Shown one piece after another: positions 52,692-64,000 of a DNA stretch of 64,000 bases (positions are counted from its first letter, which is position 1; the number at the start of each line of letters is the position of its first letter). A program made the translations under genes and the position numbers. The DNA is taken from contig NZ_JAJTBG010000013.1 in assembly GCF_021287045.1 (NCBI RefSeq), positions 1 through 64,000 on the forward strand, in the 5' to 3' direction. The notes under the pieces were generated by a model. It was not told the origin of the DNA and did no database searches. It saw nothing but the letters and a program-made list of their open reading frames with translations. Source of the stretch: Oryzomicrobium sp. (lineage in GTDB: Bacteria; Pseudomonadota; Gammaproteobacteria; Burkholderiales; Rhodocyclaceae).

Positions 52692-53684
52692 ATGTGTGCC
52701 CTGGAGGCAGGCCAGCTCCTGCTGGCTCCCATGGAGGGGCTGGCCGATTACGTGCTGCGCGACGTGCTGACCCGCATCGGCGGCTACGACGCCTCGGTGT
52801 CCGAGTTCGTCCGGGTCTCGGGCTCCCTATTGCCCACCCGCACCTATATGCGCCTGTGCCCGGAGGTCGCCAACGGCGCCCACACTCCGGCCGGCACCCC
52901 GGTGGTGGTGCAGTTGCTCGGCAGCGACCCGGAATGGCTGGGGCGCAACGCCGCCAAACTGAGTGCCATGGCGCCCCACGGCATCGACCTCAACTTCGGC
53001 TGCCCGGCCAAGACGGTGAACCGCCACGGCGGCGGCGCCATGCTGCTGGCCGATCCGGAACTGCTCAACCGCATCCTGCGCACGGTACGTGCCGCCGTAC
53101 CGGCGCACATTCCGGTCACCGCCAAGATGCGCCTGGGCATCAGCGACACCTCCCGGGCCCTCGATTGCGCCCAGTCCCTGGCCGAGGGCGGTGCCGGCCG
53201 GCTGGTGGTCCATGCCCGCACCAAGGACGAGGGCTACCGCCCGCCGGCCCATTGGGAATGGATCGCCCGTATCCGCGAGGCGGTGCCGGTGCCGGTGGTG
53301 GCCAACGGCGAGGTGTGGAGCGTGGCCGATTGGGCCCGCTGCCGCGATGCGAGCGGCTGCCCCGACGTGATGATCGGCCGGGGCGCCGTGGCCGACCCCT
53401 TCCTCGTCCGGCGCATCCGCGGCGAGCACGACCCGGTGCCGGGACCTGCCGACTGGCAGGCCGTGCTGCCGATGCTGCTGGCCTACTGGGAGGCCGTGCA
53501 CCACCGGGTGCTGCCGATCCACGCTCCGGGCCGGCTCAAGGTCTGGCTCAACCTGCTGCGCCGCACCTGGCCCGAGGCCGCCGAGTTGTACGCCCGCATC
53601 CGGCCGATCAACGACCCGGCGCGGATCGCCCAACTACTTCACGAACTGGTCGCCGAAGCCGCCCGCCGCGGACGGGAGTCGTGA
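52692..53684 (+). CDS. dusC: tRNA-dihydrouridine(16) synthase
   Basis: 330 residues from ATG 52692. FMN-binding start LLLAPMEGLADYVLRDVL, the catalytic Cys in DLNFGCPAKTVNRHGGGAML, VTAKMRLGI, VHARTKDEGYRPPAHWEWI and the MIGRGAVADPFL phosphate-binding segment are all present. The EGYRPPAHW and C-terminal KVWLNLLRRTWPEA pattern is that of DusC. It reduces uridine 16 in tRNA. Confidence 0.92.
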   Translation: MCALEAGQLLLAPMEGLADYVLRDVLTRIGGYDASVSEFVRVSGSLLPTRTYMRLCPEVANGAHTPAGTPVVVQLLGSDPEWLGRNAAKLSAMAPHGIDLNFGCPAKTVNRHGGGAMLLADPELLNRILRTVRAAVPAHIPVTAKMRLGISDTSRALDCAQSLAEGGAGRLVVHARTKDEGYRPPAHWEWIARIREAVPVPVVANGEVWSVADWARCRDASGCPDVMIGRGAVADPFLVRRIRGEHDPVPGPADWQAVLPMLLAYWEAVHHRVLPIHAPGRLKVWLNLLRRTWPEAAELYARIRPINDPARIAQLLHELVAEAARRGRES

Positions 53685-53832
53685 CACAATCCCGCCTCGC
53701 CGGATGTGCGGAGACATGCACGGCGGCATAGAGCGGTATAGACACACCACAACAACAAGGGGGGAGGCGTCCGGCACGGCTGCCGGGCTGCCGCCACGGC
53801 CAAGCTCCCCCAGGTGAGAGGAGCAATAAACC

Positions 53833-54750
53833 ATGATCTGGCGCGAACACCGTTCCCGACCAACCCACCCCGCAGTCCTGCACGGCATCGCCGCCCTGAT
53901 CGCCCTGGGGGGCGCAGGCGGGGCTTCGGCGGCATTGAACGACGTCTTTCCCACCGACTACGTGCCCATGGCCCCTGGCACCACGGTACTGGTCAGCTAC
54001 CTCTACGACCGGCAGGTGAAAGGCCCCTACGTAGGCGGGGAGAAGACCCAGAACTGGAAAGGGAACGCCACCATCGGCGCCCTGCGGGCCAGCTACTTCG
54101 GCGACGTGCTCGGGGTGCGCACCGCCGGCACCCTGACCATGACCTATGCCGATCAGCACCTGGACGGTACCGGCATCCCGAACAGCATCAACAAAGCCTC
54201 CAGCGGCTGGTACGACGCCCGCCTGGGGCTGACGGGCTGGGCGATCAACGATCCGGAGCGGCGCCACTACCTGGCGGTCAACCTGACGGCCATGGTGCCC
54301 ACCGGAGAATACCAGCGCCAGAATCTGCAGAACGTCGGCGAGAACCGGCACCGGGAAGCCCTGTCCCTGGCCTGGATTCGCGGGCTGGGAACGAACTGGA
54401 CCGCCGAGGCCATCGGCGAACTGACCTGGTACGGCGACAACAGCGCCTACTTCCCCGGCGCCCGCACCCGCCAGCAGGCCCGCAGCGAGGCACTCACCAC
54501 CTACCTGCGCTACCGCTGGGACAACGGCTTCCAGGCCTTTGCCGGCTACCAGTGGAACACCGGGGGCGAATCCCGCATCAACAGGGTGGACCAGCACGAT
54601 TCCCCGCGCAGCCAGCGGGCCTACCTGGGGCTCCTTTATCCGGTGGCCAAGAACCACGTGCTCAGCCTGCGGCTGGGCAAGGATGTGCAGGTGGAAAACG
54701 GCTTCGCCATCGACCGGGAAGCGACCCTGCGCTGGCTGGTCTATTTCTGA
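53833..54750 (+). CDS. Outer-membrane transporter-like protein (MetA-pathway phenol-degradation family)
   Basis: 305 residues with a signal peptide (HGIAALIALGGAGGASA). The body is a run of amphipathic strands (GTTVLVSYLYDRQVKGPY, TAGTLTMTYADQHLDG, YLAVNLTAMVPTGEYQ, FQAFAGYQWNTGGESRIN) and the chain ends in Phe (LRWLVYF), as in the Phenol_MetA_deg family. These sit in the outer membrane and are thought to carry aromatic compounds. Single gene with a 148-base leader. Confidence 0.85.
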   Translation: MIWREHRSRPTHPAVLHGIAALIALGGAGGASAALNDVFPTDYVPMAPGTTVLVSYLYDRQVKGPYVGGEKTQNWKGNATIGALRASYFGDVLGVRTAGTLTMTYADQHLDGTGIPNSINKASSGWYDARLGLTGWAINDPERRHYLAVNLTAMVPTGEYQRQNLQNVGENRHREALSLAWIRGLGTNWTAEAIGELTWYGDNSAYFPGARTRQQARSEALTTYLRYRWDNGFQAFAGYQWNTGGESRINRVDQHDSPRSQRAYLGLLYPVAKNHVLSLRLGKDVQVENGFAIDREATLRWLVYF

Positions 54751-54868
54751 TTTTCTGATCCGGAAACGGCCCGCCCGCCAGGGCGGATCGGCTATGCTTG
54801 GTGGGCGCGGCAGTACGGCAACGTGCCGCCGCGACGCACAACCATAAATAACGATCCGGAGACAACTC

Positions 54869-55411
54869 ATGCTCATGCGTGCGCCCCAGTCCGTCCTCCT
54901 GGTGGTGGACATCCAGGAACGCCTGGCCCCCGCCATCCACGACAGCGACGCCGTCATCGCCAACACCGCCTGGCTGCTCCAGGTAGCCGCCAAGGTCGGC
55001 GTGCCGGTGCTGGCCACCGAGCAGTACCCGGCCGGTCTGGGAGTCACGGTGCCCGCCCTGCGCGGCCTGATTCCTGCCGAAGCAATTGCCGAGAAGACTC
55101 ATTTTTCCGCCGTGGCCGAAGGCAACCTGTTCGACCTGCCCGGCGGCGAGCGGCGCCAGTACGTGGTGACCGGCACCGAGACCCACGTCTGCGTGTTGCA
55201 GACGGTCATGGACCTGCTCGCCGGAGGCCGCCAGGTGTTCGTGGTGGCCGAGGCGGTGGGGTCGCGCAAGCCCGCCGACAAGGAACTGGCCCTGGAGCGG
55301 ATGCGGGCCGCCGGGGCGCGCATCGTCTCCCGGGAGATGGTGGCCTTCGAGTGGCTGCACCGGGCCGGCACCGACCTGTTCCGCGCCGTCAGCCGCGATT
55401 TCATCCGGTAG
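54869..55411 (+). CDS. Isochorismatase-family cysteine hydrolase (YcaC-like)
   Basis: 180 residues; ATG 54869 and 54875 both follow GGAG, and 54869 is chosen. Catalytic Asp in LLVVDIQERLAPAI, Lys in AEKTHFSA and the Cys in TGTETHVCVLQTVMDLL complete the family triad. Substrate is unknown. It stands alone before the smc block. Confidence 0.92.
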   Translation: MLMRAPQSVLLVVDIQERLAPAIHDSDAVIANTAWLLQVAAKVGVPVLATEQYPAGLGVTVPALRGLIPAEAIAEKTHFSAVAEGNLFDLPGGERRQYVVTGTETHVCVLQTVMDLLAGGRQVFVVAEAVGSRKPADKELALERMRAAGARIVSREMVAFEWLHRAGTDLFRAVSRDFIR

Positions 55412-55697
55412 CCGGACGGCGGCGGGGCCCGCTCCCGGCCCCGCCCGGGACGGGGCTTTCGGGCCGGCGGGGGGGCAATGGTATTATGGCGGCTCTTTGC
55501 GGCTTCCCCGGCCCCGGACGGTTTTTCCCGCGTTTTGCTCCCTTCCATGAAGATGGAATGAGTGCTGCGTAAAACCGGCGGTCTGCCGGCCAGCCCCGGA
55601 GGCGCCCGTTTTGCCGCCCTGCGGCGGCCGGTCCTCCGCCGGCCCCGATCCATCCCGGTGGCCGGACCCTTCCTGCACCTGCCGCCCACCGGATTAC
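55412..55697. other. Leader of the smc-zipA-ligA-galU block
   Basis: About 285 GC-rich bases without a supportable gene. An in-frame extension of smc begins at 55611 but its residues do not resemble SMC. A promoter is expected here; I could not single out boxes. Confidence 0.5.
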
Positions 55698-58600
55698 ATG
55701 CGTCTCACCAAGCTCAAAGTCGCCGGCTTCAAATCGTTCTGCGATCCCACCATCGTGGAGTTGCCCGGGCAGCTCGTCGGTGTGGTGGGGCCCAACGGTT
55801 GCGGCAAGTCCAATGTGATGGACGCGGTGCGCTGGGTGCTGGGCGAAACCCGGGCCTCCGAGCTGCGCGGCGAGTCGATGCAGGACGTGATCTTCAACGG
55901 GTCGAGCAACCGCAAGCCCGTCTCCCGGGCCTCGGTGGAACTGGTCTTCGACAACTCCCTGGGCCGTGCCGCCGGCCAGTGGAGCCAGTACGCCGAACTG
56001 GCGGTGAAACGGGTGCTCACCCGCAACGGCCAGTCCGACTACTTCATCAACAACCTCAAGGTCCGCCGCAAGGACATCACCGACCTGTTCCTCGGCACCG
56101 GCCTGGGACCCCGGGCCTACGCGATCATCGGCCAGGGCATGATCTCCCGCATCATCGAGGCCAAGCCCGAGGAAATGCGGGTCTTCCTCGAAGAGGCCGC
56201 CGGCGTCACCAAGTACAAGGAACGGCGCAAGGAAACCGAGGGGCGCATCGAGGACACCCGGGAAAACCTGACCCGGGTGGATGACATCCGCCAGGAACTG
56301 GGCGGGCAGATGGAAAAGCTCGAGGCCCAGGCCGAGGTGGCGCGCCGCTACCACGACATCAACTCCGAACTGACCACCAAGCAGCAGTTGCTCTGGTTCA
56401 TCCGCCGCAACGAGGCGCGCCAGGAACAGCAACGCCTGGCCGTGGAAGTGGAGCGGGCCGCAGTGGACCTGGAGGCCCAGACCGCCACTCTGCGCGAGCT
56501 GGAAACCCGCCTCGAAACGGCCCGGGAAACCCACTACACCGCCAGCGACGGTGTCCACCAGGCCCAGAGCGGCCTGTATTCCGCCAACGCCGAGGTCACC
56601 CGGCTGGAAGCGGAAATCCGCCACCAGGGCCAGTCCCGCCAGCAGCTCGAAGCCCGGCTGGCCCAACTGAGCGGCGAGTTCGCCCACTGGAAGAGCCAGG
56701 CGGAAAAGTACGAAGAGGACGGCCTGCGCTGGCAGGAGCTGTCCGACCTGGCCGACATGCGCGTCGAGCAGGCGGCCATGAAGCTGGAGATGCAGCAGGA
56801 GCGCCTGCCCCAGGCCGAGGAATTGCAAGGCATCGCCCAGGACGAGGTGAACCGGGAGCGGGGCCGCATCGCCCAGGTCGAGCAGAAGATTCAGGTGGAG
56901 CAGGCCCACCGGGGTAACGCCCAGCGCGCCCTGCAAGGCTTCGTGCAGCGCCGCGAGCGCCTCGCCCAGGAACGGGACAGCCTGGCCGACCCGGATACGG
57001 TTGAACTGGAGGACAAGCAGGAAGAGTTGGCCATGCTGCGCGAGGAACTGGCGATGCGCCAGGAGACCGTGGCCGACCTGCAGCAGCGTCTGCCGGAACT
57101 CGATTCCCAGCGCCGCCACGTCCAGGCCGAGGTGCAGAACGCCTTGCGCGACGTGGCCGCCGTCCAGGCCCGGGTCGGTGCCCTGGAAACCCTGCAAAAG
57201 CGCGTCCAGGGCAACAGCAAGCTGATCGAATGGCTGCGCCGCCACGGCCTGGAAGGGCGCACCCCGTTATGGAAGCGCCTGCACGTCGAGGCCGGCTGGG
57301 AAGACGCGGTGGAAGCGGTGCTGCGCGAACGGCTCAACGCCTTGACCTTGTCCCTGGAGGCGGGGGAGGGCGGCCGCCTGCCGGCCTGGACCGCCGACGG
57401 CACCCCGGGGGGCAAGCTCACCCTGCTCATCCCCGATGCAGTGCCGGCTACCGTGCCCGCCGACAGCCTGGCCGCCAAGGTACGCTGCGAGGATGGCGCC
57501 TTGGCGCCCATCGTCGCCGACTGGCTGGCGGCGATCACCACCGCCGACACCCTGGAAGCCGCCCTGCAACGTCGTCCCCAGCTGGCCCCCGGCATTACCG
57601 TGGTGGTGCCCCAGGGCCACCTGGTCACCCGGGGCAGCGTCACTCTCTTTGCCCCGGACAACGCCGAGCACGGCCTGCTCGAACGCCAGCGCGAGATCGA
57701 GGAACTGAGCGCCGCCCTGGAGGTGAAGCAGGGCGAGGTGGAAACTGCCCAGGCCAGCCTGGCCGAAGTGGAAGCCCGCCTGGCCCAGGCCCAGGGCGAA
57801 CTGGCCAACGCCCGCCGCGAGGCCCAGGACCTGGTGTCCCGGGAACATGCGTTGCAAGTGGAAACCCTCAAGCTCGCCCAGGCCGTCGAGCGCGCCCGGG
57901 AGCGGGCCCAGCAAATCGAGGACCAGCTGGCCGAACTGGCCCTGGAAGAGGAAGAGGAACGCGCCCGGGAAATGGCTTCCGAGGAAGCCATGGCTGCCGC
58001 CCGGGAAGAACTGGGCGAGCTGCACATGCGCCTGATGGCCGCCCGGGGCCGCCTGGAAGAGGCCGAGCGGCGCCTGCGCGACGAGCGCGAGGCGGTTACC
58101 CAGGTGGAGCGGGAACTGCGCGAATCCCAGTTCTCCCAGCGCGAATGCGCCAGCAAGCTCCAGGAGATCGCCTCCGGCAAGCAGGTAGCCGCCCGCCAGG
58201 TGACCCGCCTGGCCGAGGAGGAAACCACCTGCCGCACCCAGCTGGCGGAAACCCGCATCGAGGACCTGGAGCCCGAACTACAGGTGGCCCTGGAAAACCG
58301 CATGGAGGCGGAGCAGCGCCTGTCGGACGCCCGCCAGCATCTGGAAGAGGCCACCGCCGGCCTGCGCGAGATGGAAGAATCGCGGCTGCGCATCGAGCAG
58401 AGCCTCAACCCCCTGCGCGAGCGCATCGGCGAACTGAAGCTCAAGGAGCAGGCCGCCGGCTTGAACGCCGAGCAGCTGGCCGAGCAGCTGGTGGAAGCCC
58501 AGGCCGACGAAGCGGCCATCGCCGACTACCACGCCAAGCTGGTGACCGAGGGCGGCATGGTCAAGGTGGCCAGCCTGCAATCGTCCATCGGCCATTTGCA

Positions 58601-59240
58601 GAAGGCCATGCTCGACCTGGGGGCAGTGAACCTGGCGGCCCTGGAAGAGTTGGATGCGGCGCGGGAACGGAAGGGCTTCCTCGATGCCCAGGCCGAGGAC
58701 CTGAACCTGGCCATGGAAACCCTGGAAAACGCCATCCGCCGCATCGACAAGGAAACCCGGGAACTGCTGCAGCACACCTTCGACACGGTGAACCGCCGCT
58801 TCGGCGAGCTGTTCCCCACTCTGTTCGGCGGGGGCCGGGCCGAGCTGCTGATGACCGGGGAAGAGATTCTCGATGCCGGCGTGCAGGTGATCGCCCAGCC
58901 GCCGGGCAAGAAAAACTCCACGATTCACCTGCTTTCCGGCGGCGAAAAGGCCCTGACCGCGATTGCGCTGGTATTCTCCTTCTTCCAGCTCAATCCGGCG
59001 CCGTTCTGCCTCCTCGACGAAGTGGACGCGCCGCTTGACGACACCAACACCGAGCGTTTCGCCCAGATGGTGAAGCGCATGTCGGCCCAGACCCAGTTCC
59101 TGTTCATCAGCCACAACAAGATCGCCATGGAAATGGCCGAACAGTTGGTGGGGGTGACCATGCAGGAGTCCGGGGTGTCGCGGATCGTTGAAGTGGATAT
59201 GGAAGAAGCCCTCAAGATGCGGGAGCAGGTGACGGCCTGA
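55698..59240 (+). CDS. smc: Chromosome segregation ATPase SMC
   Basis: 1180 residues from ATG 55698 (MRLTKLKVAGFKSFCDPTIV), the standard SMC start. Walker A (VGPNGCGKSNVMDAVRWV) is at about residue 32, then long coiled coils, a globular hinge at about 510-680, the return coil, the LLSGGEKALTAIAL signature at about 1078 and Walker B (CLLDEVDAPLDD) at about 1105. With kleisin partners (ScpA/ScpB, not here) it organises and segregates the chromosome. It is followed 44 bases later by zipA. Confidence 0.97.
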   Translation: MRLTKLKVAGFKSFCDPTIVELPGQLVGVVGPNGCGKSNVMDAVRWVLGETRASELRGESMQDVIFNGSSNRKPVSRASVELVFDNSLGRAAGQWSQYAELAVKRVLTRNGQSDYFINNLKVRRKDITDLFLGTGLGPRAYAIIGQGMISRIIEAKPEEMRVFLEEAAGVTKYKERRKETEGRIEDTRENLTRVDDIRQELGGQMEKLEAQAEVARRYHDINSELTTKQQLLWFIRRNEARQEQQRLAVEVERAAVDLEAQTATLRELETRLETARETHYTASDGVHQAQSGLYSANAEVTRLEAEIRHQGQSRQQLEARLAQLSGEFAHWKSQAEKYEEDGLRWQELSDLADMRVEQAAMKLEMQQERLPQAEELQGIAQDEVNRERGRIAQVEQKIQVEQAHRGNAQRALQGFVQRRERLAQERDSLADPDTVELEDKQEELAMLREELAMRQETVADLQQRLPELDSQRRHVQAEVQNALRDVAAVQARVGALETLQKRVQGNSKLIEWLRRHGLEGRTPLWKRLHVEAGWEDAVEAVLRERLNALTLSLEAGEGGRLPAWTADGTPGGKLTLLIPDAVPATVPADSLAAKVRCEDGALAPIVADWLAAITTADTLEAALQRRPQLAPGITVVVPQGHLVTRGSVTLFAPDNAEHGLLERQREIEELSAALEVKQGEVETAQASLAEVEARLAQAQGELANARREAQDLVSREHALQVETLKLAQAVERARERAQQIEDQLAELALEEEEERAREMASEEAMAAAREELGELHMRLMAARGRLEEAERRLRDEREAVTQVERELRESQFSQRECASKLQEIASGKQVAARQVTRLAEEETTCRTQLAETRIEDLEPELQVALENRMEAEQRLSDARQHLEEATAGLREMEESRLRIEQSLNPLRERIGELKLKEQAAGLNAEQLAEQLVEAQADEAAIADYHAKLVTEGGMVKVASLQSSIGHLQKAMLDLGAVNLAALEELDAARERKGFLDAQAEDLNLAMETLENAIRRIDKETRELLQHTFDTVNRRFGELFPTLFGGGRAELLMTGEEILDAGVQVIAQPPGKKNSTIHLLSGGEKALTAIALVFSFFQLNPAPFCLLDEVDAPLDDTNTERFAQMVKRMSAQTQFLFISHNKIAMEMAEQLVGVTMQESGVSRIVEVDMEEALKMREQVTA

Positions 59241-59284
59241 GCGCCCCGCCCACGCCTGCCCGACCTGATGATGACTGCGCTTTG

Positions 59285-64000
<4,716 letters not shown>

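Overview
The window comes from a GC-rich betaproteobacterium, most likely of the Rhodocyclales (Azospira, Dechloromonas or Azonexus type). The evidence is the very GC-rich coding DNA, a DUF2863 protein and a Gcr-type membrane 'site-specific recombinase' (both mainly betaproteobacterial families), homospermidine synthase, and the order smc-zipA-ligA-galU. This is inference from gene content; no 16S rRNA or tRNA gene was found.

Bases 1-14080 are a contact-dependent inhibition (CDI, two-partner secretion) locus, of which only the downstream part is present. A large cdiA-like exoprotein enters from the left and ends in an AT-rich toxin domain, followed by an overlapping immunity gene. Three more toxin/immunity cassettes follow in tandem. 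Each toxin lacks the secretion domains, each carries a different length of recycled cdiA sequence at its 5' end, and each overlaps its immunity gene by 4 bp. A damaged IS481-family element sits exactly at the joint between cassettes 1 and 2, and a fifth cdiA scrap without a toxin follows cassette 4. The layout fits a reservoir of orphan toxins that can be swapped onto the secreted CdiA by homologous recombination. The toxin and immunity ends are AT-rich and look acquired; the cdiA repeats are GC-rich.

Bases 14100-33020 are mostly ordinary chromosome: DUF2863 and Gcr-type proteins, yaaA, two VOC proteins, and a LysR regulator divergent from an alpha/beta hydrolase plus MexEF-OprN-type efflux operon that closes with a terminator. 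MarC, an AT-rich insert with a SIR2-like gene, YchJ, a PIN-domain protein overlapping an FAD oxidoreductase, and an MscS channel follow.

Bases 33230-43290 hold 3-hydroxybutyryl-CoA dehydrogenase and a tight polyamine operon (homospermidine synthase, YgiB-like, glutathionylspermidine-synthase-like ligase, DUF350) with a terminator. After these come a 2'-5' RNA ligase-like phosphodiesterase, an SPFH protein, a HicA-like protein, DNA polymerase IV, a DnaQ/GIY-YIG nuclease fusion and a uracil permease. Bases 43800-47830 are an operon for an OprB-type porin, a secreted NHL-type beta-propeller and a Tat-exported DyP peroxidase.

Bases 48320-55410 contain an esterase, an extradiol-dioxygenase-like protein with a divergent LysR regulator, an AT-rich glycosyltransferase/methyltransferase fusion, dusC, an outer-membrane protein and an isochorismatase-like hydrolase. 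Bases 55698-64000 are the housekeeping block smc-zipA-ligA-galU; galU runs off the right edge.
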